NCBI GenBank assembly: GCA_903837255.1
Contig: CAILTZ010000279.1
Location: 1-10,891 of the forward strand
DNA length: 10,891 nt
Direction of reading: 5' to 3'
Source: an uncultured Pirellula sp.
GTDB taxonomy: Bacteria; Planctomycetota; Planctomycetia; Pirellulales; Pirellulaceae
Below the pieces are notes generated by a model. The model was given only the letters and a program-made list of their open reading frames with translations. It did not search any database and was not told the origin of the DNA. Made by a program: the position numbers and the translations under genes. Below are positions 1-7,037 of this stretch, piece by piece (positions within the stretch are counted from its first letter, which is position 1; the number at the start of each line of letters is the position of its first letter).

Positions 1-3000
1 CAGGTTCCTCCGATGTGGATCTGTACAAGTTCCAACTTGAGGTTGGCGAACGTGTACGCATCAACGTCAATACAGCAGGCGGACTCGATGCGGCCCTGAA
101 GGTTTTCGATGCAAGCGGTGTAGCTCAAATCGTCAGCAATGGCAACGACGCCACCACTGCCGACAATGTGGCTGCTCCAGGAGAAACCCTGAGCAAGGAT
201 CCGTACATCGATTTCACTGCCACCAAACCTGGTGTTTACTATGCTGCTGTAAGCGCAGCGGGCAACACAACCTATGACCCGCTGTCTCTTGCGGATCGTC
301 GTCAAGGTGCTACCAGCGGTGACTACACCATGACCCTCGAAGTGCTCAAGCCCGAGCAGTTCATTATCACCGTCGACGAAGTCAACACGTACGCCGATGG
401 CGAAACTTTCACCATTCGCCAAGTTTCGGATTTCATTGGGACTTCTAACAATTCTCGAACTTTCGAGTTCACCACAACCGGTGCAACATCGGGCAACAAT
501 ATCCCGGTCTTCATCGGAGCTGAATACCGAGTTCCTGATCTCGCCCGATCGATCGCTGCTGCGATCAACGGGGCAGGGATGACCAACGCACAAAACTTGA
601 ACAACGGCGCGTTTGGTTTCGCTAACCCGCTGGCACCGGTTTCCGCACTGCCTCTTGGTGGTATTAGCGGCTTTAACCCCACTGCCAGTGGTGCCGCTGG
701 AGCGGACCTTGGCATCAACTCCGGTAACATTCGCGGAGCTCAAATCGAAGCTGGTCTCAACCGAACAGCGAACGCCACCAACGACCGCTCCCCGTTCGAT
801 CAAGGTAACTCGCCTGGGTCGAACCACATGGCTCTAGGTTTCGGCCACGATCGGACGATGTCAGGTGGGTTCGGTACGGCTCTTGGTGACGGCACGACAG
901 AGAAATTTGTCGTGGTCCGAAATGCTTACTCCATCACATCGAGTGTTGCTCGCAGGATCAACGGTCGTGTCGGTAGCAACAACGCCAACCAGATCATCCC
1001 CGAAAGCGGGATTAGCATATCCAGTGGTGCTACTCCGACACTGATGAACAATGCTTTCATCAACGTTCAGAGTCCGATCGTTCAAGAACCTCCCACCTAC
1101 GTTGGCACAATTGTCGGCGCCGTAAACCCAGCCCGTCCAGCGGCTGTCGTCGTCGGTGGCAATACGTATCAGTATGTTGAGCCAGCCAAACCCGATTCAA
1201 ACCTGACTTGGGGGAACATCGAAGCAGTCCCAACGAACGTTCCGAACACTAGCTCCGATTTCAACTTCATCGCCTCGGACACGGAAAAACTACTGGTCGA
1301 TTTCCCTGGAAACAACTTCCTCCCCGGAAGCGGTTCTCAAATCATCGATAGCTCGATCAACTCCCTGCCCGAACGTGAAAGCTTCCGAGCGGTCAAGAGT
1401 GCAGTAGGTATCGCCCCGAGCCCGATCCTCGCTCCAGATCGCGATTACTACGGCATCTTCCGTGCCGACGATCCAAACGTCGCTCCGCCTAGCGGCTTGG
1501 GCGGAAACGTCTTCAAAGACCGCGGAGCAGTCGATCGCGCGGACTTTGTTGGACCAACAGCCGTTTCGCTCCTGCCGATCGATAACGATGCACAACAAGT
1601 CGATAGCGATAAGACCGTATCGGTCATCCAACTGACCGGTGGGGTCTACCCGGAATTCCGTATCCAACTCAAAGACGGTTTCGAAACGGCTAACCTCGGT
1701 GGCGGTACCGGAATCAACGACGACTCGGTAATCGGTCGAACCGGTGGCAATCGCCTCCCAGGTTCAGCCGTGACGATCACCGAAAATGGCCGACTCCTGA
1801 TCGAAGGCATCGACTACGCGTTCTCCTACAACACCACCACCAATGAGATCGTTCTCAAGCCTCTGGCTGGCGTATGGAGAAACCAACGCGTCTACGATAT
1901 CAACATCAACAACAAAGACCGATTTGTCGTCAACGCCAACTCAGGTGACCAAATCAACGATGGCGATTCGTTCAGCATCAAAGATTCCAACGGTGGAAAT
2001 GTTACTTTCGAGTACGAAAGTGGATATCGCCTGCAGATTCCCCAAGGCCTCCAACTGAATCTGCCCCTGGCAGGTGGAGGTGCCGGCGGGATCCTCGATG
2101 GCGACCGATTCACCATCAACAGCGGCTCTGCGACCTACGCCTTCGAATTCGATAGCAACGCGAACGTCATCAATCCCGCTGCTCGAGTCGTTCGCTTCAC
2201 TTCGCTCTCGACCAAACAGCAAGTCGTCGAATCGTTGATCGCTGCAATCAACTCGCCAGCAATCCCTGGAGTCGTCGCGAGCTTGACCTCCGACGGAAAC
2301 ATCTTCATCGGTGCTCCAATCGGAACGACCATCGATACCGAATCGGCCCCCTCGATTCAGCCACCGAACCCAACCATCGGCCTGCTGGTTCCGTCCCTAG
2401 GCACCCGCCCAGGCGGAATCACCGACGGCCAAACCTTCAGCATCACCGATGGACGCGTCGCAGTGGTCTTCGAGTACGACTCGGATGGAACAACACAACC
2501 CGGTAACGTCTTGGTCGATATCTCGCAAGCCAACAGCGACCGAGATGTTGCGACCGCAACCCAACTGGCAATCGCCGGTTCCACCTTGGCCCTCCGCTCC
2601 TCGGTCGTCAACGGAAACGTCATTCATCTATCGCTACCGACTGCCGGTCGAGTCGATGTGGTCAGCACAGAACTGAACATCGTCGGAGTAGCTCGTACTA
2701 TCCAGGACGGCCAAACGATTACGATCACGCGAAACATCGCAGGATCGATTGTCTCGACGACCTTCGAGTTCACCACAGACGCGTCGTTTACCGCTGGCAA
2801 CATCCCAGTGATCTTTGGCCCGACCGATACCCAGTCTCAGATCGGTGAAGCCTTGGCCAGCGCGATCGCATCCGCAGGCCTTGGGCTATCGCCTCAGCAT
2901 GTCGGTAACGGCAACGTGATCATCGGTGGATCGTCGGATTACTCGATCTCGGTTGCAAACGCCCCGACCGTCGGACTCTTCGGTCAACCGGGTGTCCAAG

Positions 3001-6000
3001 GCCGTACAACCCTCGAGATCTTCGGTACATTGCTCTTGCAAGTCCCCGCCCGCGGTGGCGCGGACTTGGTCGACAATACTTCCTTTACGATTACGAATCG
3101 AAACCTCACGGCAATCTTCGAGTTCGACGGGAATTTCAGCGGCTCGACCATCCCAGGCAGCCGAACCGTCCGATTCAGCAATGCATCGACCCAAAACGAC
3201 ATCGTCAATGCGATGATCGCTGCAATCAATGCCTACCCAGGCCTTGGTGTAGTGGCTCGCGATGCTGGCAACGGTCGCGTCGACATCGGACTGCTACCGA
3301 CCTCGGCAGTCAACGTTCAAGACAGCAAGTTGACCACAGCCCGGGGCAACGCTCAGGACGGGGATTACTTCAGCATCACCGACGGCGTGAAAACCGTAAC
3401 GTTTGAATTTGAAAATCTGAGCGTCGGCAATGGACGCGATCCTTCGCGTGTCCCGATCCGTTACACCAACCAAGACTCTGTTCAAAGAGTCTACGAAGCG
3501 ATGAAGGCCACGATCAAGTCGTCGGTCCTGAACCTCGATTCGCAGATCACCAGCAACGGTCTCGAACTCTTCGACACGGCCAAGTACCTGACGAACGTCG
3601 ATAATGCACCTTCGCTTCGTCGCACCGGTGTGCCTGGTGGAGCGATTCCGGTCCTGTTCATCCAAGACCCATCGTTTACCGCGATCAATATGCGGGATGC
3701 GATCATCCGGGCAATCAACGGCCTATCGGCAGCCGGAGGAACCTCGCTGGTGGCGAAAGTTCGAGGAGGCTCAACTCTGTTTGTAGAAAACGCTGTGAGC
3801 ATCAGCCCAGAACTCAGCAGCTTCTTCCTGCGAGGCGTCCAAGACAACGCAGGGAACTTCCTCCAAAGCAACCGGATCGACAACGAGACGAAGTTCACGA
3901 TCATTATGCCAGGTGTCGAACTCGACTACGGCGATGCTCCTGATCCGTTCACAACCACTCTGGGCCGATACCCAACCCTCAAGGCCAACGATGGGGCTCG
4001 CCACGTCGTGAGCAACTCGAGCCTGTACCTGGGCGCTGGGATCACCTCGGAAAGCGACGGCAAACCTCAACCACTCGGTGATGGTGACGAAAACGACGAC
4101 GGCGTTTCGTTCCGCTTCCAAGCCAACAGCTACACCGGCACTCAAACTCCGATGTTCAACAAGAATATCGATACCGAGCTTACCGTGACCATGTCGGCGC
4201 CCGGTGTTCTGAACGGTTGGATCGATTTCAACTTTGACGGCGACTGGACAGATCCAGGCGAAAACGTCTTCGACAACGTTGTGTTCAGCTCCGGTAGCCT
4301 GACCCAAACCCTTAAGGTCAGGGTTCCTGCCACCGCCCCGAACGTCTCGCAAGCGACAACCTCGTTCGCTCGCTTCCGAGCATCGACCGCAGGATCGTTA
4401 TCCCCGACCGGCTTGGCGCTTGACGGAGAAGTCGAGGATTACCGAGTAAGCATCGTTCCGGGAACCCCACCGGTAGGAGTCAACGACACCTACACGATGA
4501 ACGAGGATCAATTTGGAGGTCTGATCACCAACGATCCATTCGATTCCGATGGATTCCCCGGCAACAACGGTGTGCTGGCTAACGACATCAATCCGGATCG
4601 CAAGCCTCTATCGGCTCGCTTGGTCAGCCCACCTGCCAACGCAAAGGTCTTTACGTTCCGATCCGATGGAACCTTTGATTACATCCCCAACAATGATTAC
4701 TTCGGCCAAGACTCTTTCGTGTACATCGTTACCGATGGTGTGCTCGACGCTCTGGCCCCTGCGACCGCGTTGATCAATGTCCGTCCAGTCAATGACCCGC
4801 CAATCGCAGGCAACCTAACCTACACGATTGATGAAGATCAACGCTTGGATATCCCAGGCTCGGTGGTTATTGCTGCCTCGGTACCTGGCCCAGCCAACGA
4901 AAGCGATCAGACGCTCAATATCATTGCCGTCGATGCACTTTCGGCACGCGGTGGTAGCGTACGATTCGCAGGAGGTGTGATCTCTTACATCCCTCTGTCG
5001 AACTTTGTGGGCGACGACTCCTTCACGTACACGATCATCGATAACGGTATCACTGGCAACCTCGCCGATCCGCTGACTGCCATCGGTACGATCTTTGTAA
5101 CCGTCGTCGATAAGAACGATCCGCCGATCACGGTCGATAAGACCATTTCGACCAAAGAGGATACTCCGGTCAGCATTACGATCAACGATCTGATCGCCGG
5201 TGACACGGTAGGACCTGCCAATGAGCAGTTGATCCAAACCTTGAACTTCAGCGGAGTGATCAACCCAACGTCCCAAGGTGGACGCGTTGAAGTCGTCGGA
5301 GACCGTGTGATCTACTATCCTGCCAACCACTTCAACGGAACCGATACCTTCGTGTATCTGGTTACCGATGATGGACTGAGCAACGGCCAACCTGATCCGC
5401 AAACCAGCCGCGGTACAGTCACGGTCATCGTCGATCCTGTCAACGATTCGCCGTTTGTGGTCAAACCATTTGGGACAGTCACGGTCCTGGAGGATTCACC
5501 AGAGCGCGAGTTTATTCTCTCGCAGTACTTCAGCGATCCAGATATCGCAACCAATGGCGATGTGCTGACCTACCGAGTCGCTAGCAACAGCAATACCGGG
5601 CTTGTAGAACCAACGTTTGCCGGTGGCAAGATGTTTGTTCGACCCAAGCCTGATCAAAACGGTCAAGCCACGATCGTCATCGAGGCGATGGACCTAGCTG
5701 GCCTGAAAACCACCAACACCCTTCGCTTGGTCGTCACGCCAGTCGATGATGACCCTCGCTTGGTCAGCCCACTGCCTGATCGTACCGTTTCCGAAGATTC
5801 CTTGCCGGTGGTTTTCGAACTGAGCCCAGCTCACTTCTTTGATCCCGACGTAATCAACGGCGACTTCTTGACCTTCACGGCCACAAGTAGCAACACCAAC
5901 GTCGCCACGGTCAGCATCCTGGGCAACCAATTGCAGTTGACACTCGTCCCCAACGCATCGGGCCAAACCACTGTTAATGTGGTCGCTACCGACACGACCG

Positions 6001-6926
6001 GACGCTTTGTCTCCGACTCGTTTATCCTGACGGTCACTCCGGTCAACGACCCACCAGTTGCCAACCCAGATTTCTATGCGACACCGCAAGGCGTCACTTT
6101 GGTGACGACCGACCCGCTGGGTATCTTGACCGCAACTCCTCTCGATGACGGTGTCTTGGCCAACGATAAAGACCCCGAAGGTGACGCGATGACTGCAGCG
6201 ATCGTCACGGCTCCGACACGAGGTACCGTAACGCTCAATGCCAACGGAACGTTCACCTACACCCCAGGTCCAACGGCTCTGTTTGGCTCGACCGACACCT
6301 TCACCTACCGAGCTATCGATGCGTTTGGGGCTGCTAGCCCGCAGACAACCGTAACGATCACCATCGGCAGACCTCCCGCTCCGGCTTACCAAAACCCAAG
6401 CCAGCGTTGGGATGTGAATGCCGACGGGTTTATCTCCCCGATCGACGTTCTGATTCTGGTCAACCTGCTCAATTCGCGCGGTTCGAGCATCCCTGTCGCA
6501 GGGCTCCCTGGACCACCGGATTATGTAGACGTCAACGGGGACAACTTCGTCACCCCGCTGGATGTTTTGGCGGTAATCGACAAGATCAACTCCTCGAGCG
6601 GCAGTGGCGAAGGTGAGCAAATCATCGGCGTCAACAACGCGCCAGCCTTCGAATCGCCAGCCCTCGATTCGATAGTCGTCGAGGTCGGCCGTGGACTGAC
6701 ATCCTCGACCCCAATGCCCGCTTGGGCTGGTATGATGGAGTCTCGGCGTCAAAATGCGTCGAAACTCCAATCGATGCCGCTTGCCAGCATGTTCGCCAAT
6801 AGCAATTGGGATGATGACTTCGACGACCTAGCAGGTTTGCTCGCAAGCCCACAGACCAGCGATGGCGATTCGGACAACCAAAACGACTCGATCGATCAGG
6901 CCCTTATGGACCTCTTCGGCGGCTAA
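1..6926 (+). CDS. Giant modular surface/secreted protein, C-terminal part (PPC, DG/FEF modules, GEVED, cadherin-like repeats, dockerin); 5' partial
   Basis: The reading frame is open from base 3 to the TAA at 6924-6926 (2307 residues). The GTG at 15 is an internal valine in a PPC strand (S-S-D-V-D-L-Y-K-F), so the true start lies upstream. Domain order by base position: PPC-like sandwich (3-350); a DG/FEF module (363-630); a probable end of a right-handed beta-helix (about 640-1540, with G-A-T-P-T-L-M-N-N-A-F and D-R-G-A-V-D-R-A-D-F-V-G-P signatures); an Ig-like segment (about 1545-1910); a DG/FEF array (1950-3850); a GEVED region (3921-4451); six cadherin-like domains (4473-6368); a dockerin (6408-6593); and an acidic tail. 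I see no catalytic motif in this part. PPC, GEVED, cadherin-like and dockerin modules are known from very large planctomycete extracellular proteins. A role in adhesion, matrix or surface structure is inferred; the substrate or partner is unknown. The next gene lies 111 bases downstream in the same direction and shares modules with this one. Confidence 0.93.
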   Translation, partial: GSSDVDLYKFQLEVGERVRINVNTAGGLDAALKVFDASGVAQIVSNGNDATTADNVAAPGETLSKDPYIDFTATKPGVYYAAVSAAGNTTYDPLSLADRRQGATSGDYTMTLEVLKPEQFIITVDEVNTYADGETFTIRQVSDFIGTSNNSRTFEFTTTGATSGNNIPVFIGAEYRVPDLARSIAAAINGAGMTNAQNLNNGAFGFANPLAPVSALPLGGISGFNPTASGAAGADLGINSGNIRGAQIEAGLNRTANATNDRSPFDQGNSPGSNHMALGFGHDRTMSGGFGTALGDGTTEKFVVVRNAYSITSSVARRINGRVGSNNANQIIPESGISISSGATPTLMNNAFINVQSPIVQEPPTYVGTIVGAVNPARPAAVVVGGNTYQYVEPAKPDSNLTWGNIEAVPTNVPNTSSDFNFIASDTEKLLVDFPGNNFLPGSGSQIIDSSINSLPERESFRAVKSAVGIAPSPILAPDRDYYGIFRADDPNVAPPSGLGGNVFKDRGAVDRADFVGPTAVSLLPIDNDAQQVDSDKTVSVIQLTGGVYPEFRIQLKDGFETANLGGGTGINDDSVIGRTGGNRLPGSAVTITENGRLLIEGIDYAFSYNTTTNEIVLKPLAGVWRNQRVYDININNKDRFVVNANSGDQINDGDSFSIKDSNGGNVTFEYESGYRLQIPQGLQLNLPLAGGGAGGILDGDRFTINSGSATYAFEFDSNANVINPAARVVRFTSLSTKQQVVESLIAAINSPAIPGVVASLTSDGNIFIGAPIGTTIDTESAPSIQPPNPTIGLLVPSLGTRPGGITDGQTFSITDGRVAVVFEYDSDGTTQPGNVLVDISQANSDRDVATATQLAIAGSTLALRSSVVNGNVIHLSLPTAGRVDVVSTELNIVGVARTIQDGQTITITRNIAGSIVSTTFEFTTDASFTAGNIPVIFGPTDTQSQIGEALASAIASAGLGLSPQHVGNGNVIIGGSSDYSISVANAPTVGLFGQPGVQGRTTLEIFGTLLLQVPARGGADLVDNTSFTITNRNLTAIFEFDGNFSGSTIPGSRTVRFSNASTQNDIVNAMIAAINAYPGLGVVARDAGNGRVDIGLLPTSAVNVQDSKLTTARGNAQDGDYFSITDGVKTVTFEFENLSVGNGRDPSRVPIRYTNQDSVQRVYEAMKATIKSSVLNLDSQITSNGLELFDTAKYLTNVDNAPSLRRTGVPGGAIPVLFIQDPSFTAINMRDAIIRAINGLSAAGGTSLVAKVRGGSTLFVENAVSISPELSSFFLRGVQDNAGNFLQSNRIDNETKFTIIMPGVELDYGDAPDPFTTTLGRYPTLKANDGARHVVSNSSLYLGAGITSESDGKPQPLGDGDENDDGVSFRFQANSYTGTQTPMFNKNIDTELTVTMSAPGVLNGWIDFNFDGDWTDPGENVFDNVVFSSGSLTQTLKVRVPATAPNVSQATTSFARFRASTAGSLSPTGLALDGEVEDYRVSIVPGTPPVGVNDTYTMNEDQFGGLITNDPFDSDGFPGNNGVLANDINPDRKPLSARLVSPPANAKVFTFRSDGTFDYIPNNDYFGQDSFVYIVTDGVLDALAPATALINVRPVNDPPIAGNLTYTIDEDQRLDIPGSVVIAASVPGPANESDQTLNIIAVDALSARGGSVRFAGGVISYIPLSNFVGDDSFTYTIIDNGITGNLADPLTAIGTIFVTVVDKNDPPITVDKTISTKEDTPVSITINDLIAGDTVGPANEQLIQTLNFSGVINPTSQGGRVEVVGDRVIYYPANHFNGTDTFVYLVTDDGLSNGQPDPQTSRGTVTVIVDPVNDSPFVVKPFGTVTVLEDSPEREFILSQYFSDPDIATNGDVLTYRVASNSNTGLVEPTFAGGKMFVRPKPDQNGQATIVIEAMDLAGLKTTNTLRLVVTPVDDDPRLVSPLPDRTVSEDSLPVVFELSPAHFFDPDVINGDFLTFTATSSNTNVATVSILGNQLQLTLVPNASGQTTVNVVATDTTGRFVSDSFILTVTPVNDPPVANPDFYATPQGVTLVTTDPLGILTATPLDDGVLANDKDPEGDAMTAAIVTAPTRGTVTLNANGTFTYTPGPTALFGSTDTFTYRAIDAFGAASPQTTVTITIGRPPAPAYQNPSQRWDVNADGFISPIDVLILVNLLNSRGSSIPVAGLPGPPDYVDVNGDNFVTPLDVLAVIDKINSSSGSGEGEQIIGVNNAPAFESPALDSIVVEVGRGLTSSTPMPAWAGMMESRRQNASKLQSMPLASMFANSNWDDDFDDLAGLLASPQTSDGDSDNQNDSIDQALMDLFGG
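3..350 (+). other. PPC-like (pre-peptidase C-terminal) beta-sandwich domain in gene 1
   Basis: The visible start has the typical PPC pattern: D-V-D-L-Y-K-F at the first strand, then V-R-I-N-V, a central L-K-V-F-D-A-S-G strand, a P-G-V-Y-Y-A-A-V-S strand, and a closing S-G-D-Y-T-M-T-L-E-V strand. In the second gene the equivalent domain (9234-9554) directly follows a metalloprotease. This suggests that gene 1 may also carry a protease or beta-helix upstream of the window, which cannot be seen. PPC domains are usually secreted, accessory beta-sandwiches with binding or maturation roles. Confidence 0.8.
363..630 (+). repeat. DG/FEF module, first copy in gene 1 (R1)
   Basis: This copy begins with A-D-G-E-T-F-T-I, continues with R-T-F-E-F-T-T-T-G, then N-I-P-V-F-I-G and an A-A-A-I-N helix-like segment. 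It most resembles the copy at 2700-2960, which shares F-E-F-T-T and G-N-I-P-V-I-F-G. It stands apart from the main array, between the PPC domain and the beta-helix-like segment. I recognise the pattern as one seen in large planctomycete proteins but cannot give a certain family name. Confidence 0.65.
1950..3850 (+). repeat. Array of DG/FEF modules in gene 1 (R2-R7 plus a C-terminal half copy)
   Basis: The degenerate unit is roughly 90-110 residues: a short L-x-L-x-V-P-x-x-G-G strand, D-G/N-x-x-F-T/S-I, then F-E-F/Y-D/E, a V-x-F strand, a helix ending A-A-I-N, L-G-V-V-A, and G-N-G-x-V-x-I-G. Core starts are near 1950 (N-terminal half only), 2091, 2418, 2700, 3066 (with the leading strand from 3024) and 3351. 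A C-terminal half with I-P-V-L-F-I and I-I-R-A-I-N lies at 3639-3850. Copies are diverged at DNA level, so the array is old or under diversifying drift. The alternating strands suggest a beta-rich stalk or adhesive fold, which is inference. Confidence 0.7.
3921..4451 (+). other. GEVED-type domain in gene 1
   Basis: The segment opens with L-D-Y-G-D-A-P-D-P (3921-3947), contains G-D-G-D-E-N-D-D-G-V, then G-W-I-D-F-N-F-D-G-D-W and A-R-F-R-A-S, and ends with the diagnostic G-E-V-E-D-Y (4425-4442). This is the classical layout of the GEVED family, found in bacterial extracellular proteins and often followed, as here, by cadherin-like or Ig-like repeats. The acidic clusters suggest calcium binding (inference). 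Confidence 0.88.
4473..6368 (+). repeat. Six tandem cadherin-like / bacterial Ig-like domains in gene 1
   Basis: Unit boundaries fall after the linker motif P-V-N-D-P-P or a variant: units start near 4473, 4803, 5127, 5454, 5757 and 6057. Units 1 and 6 are of the G-V-L-A-N-D ... G-T-F-x-Y-x-P type. Units 2 and 3 share G-P-A-N-E ... Q-T-L-N and a D-x-F-x-Y strand. Units 4 and 5 share E-D-S, F-x-D-P-D, N-G-D-x-L-T and V-T-P-V-D/N-D. Such repeats form stiff, often calcium-stabilised stalks in extracellular adhesins. Pairwise similarity suggests local duplication. Confidence 0.85.
6408..6593 (+). other. Type I dockerin-like domain in gene 1
   Basis: Two EF-hand-like calcium loops are present: D-V-N-A-D-G-F-I-S-P-I-D-V (from 6411) and D-V-N-G-D-N-F-V-T-P-L-D-V (6528-6566). 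Each has acidic or amide residues at loop positions 1, 3, 5 and 12 and is followed by a helix (L-I-L-V-N-L-L-N and L-A-V-I-D-K-I-N). Dockerins bind cohesins in cellulosomes. In planctomycetes they are common at the ends of giant proteins without an obvious cohesin, and none is visible here. Confidence 0.85.
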
Positions 6927-6947
6927 AAAAACACACACTCACCGGCA

Positions 6948-6975
6948 AGCGGAACATTGGAAACAGCGTTCCGCT
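6948..6975 (+). terminator. Intergenic 8-bp perfect hairpin, possible weak terminator of gene 1
   Basis: AGCGGAAC (6948-6955) is exactly complementary to GTTCCGCT (6968-6975) across a 12-base loop, starting 22 bases after the stop codon. There is no T-tract after it on the plus strand, so it is not a canonical intrinsic terminator. A run of seven A (6925-6931) lies 16 bases to its left, too far to make a clean minus-strand terminator. It may be a pause site, an mRNA-stabilising stem, or chance. Confidence 0.3.
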
Positions 6976-7037
6976 CGCTCAATTGACTTATCCATTACCT
7001 TCCATTTTTGTACCGTACGGTTCCAAGGTTCGTTCAA

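Noticed and set aside
15..17. GTG as a start codon of the first gene
   Set aside because: The frame is open to the left edge, and this valine lies in the first strand of a PPC domain (D-V-D-L-Y). No ribosome binding site is needed or seen.
4615..4633. Identical 18-base run near 4616 and 5756 (CTCGCTTGGTCAGCCCAC)
   Set aside because: It encodes R-L-V-S-P at different positions of two cadherin-like units. It is short and isolated, so chance or local codon preference explains it better than a functional repeat.
4815..5402. Minus-strand open frame of 195 codons
   Set aside because: It is antisense to cadherin-like units 2 and 3 and is a codon-bias shadow with no recognisable features.
5694..6770. 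Long minus-strand open frame of 358 codons
   Set aside because: It lies fully antisense to the cadherin-like and dockerin region, which has clear domain motifs. Its translation is rich in Arg, Asp and Gly with no recognisable domain, as expected of a shadow of biased codon use.
6983..7012. TTGACT as a -35 promoter box for the second gene
   Set aside because: It matches five of six consensus bases, but no acceptable -10 box is found 16-18 bases downstream. Planctomycete promoters are also poorly predicted by this consensus.
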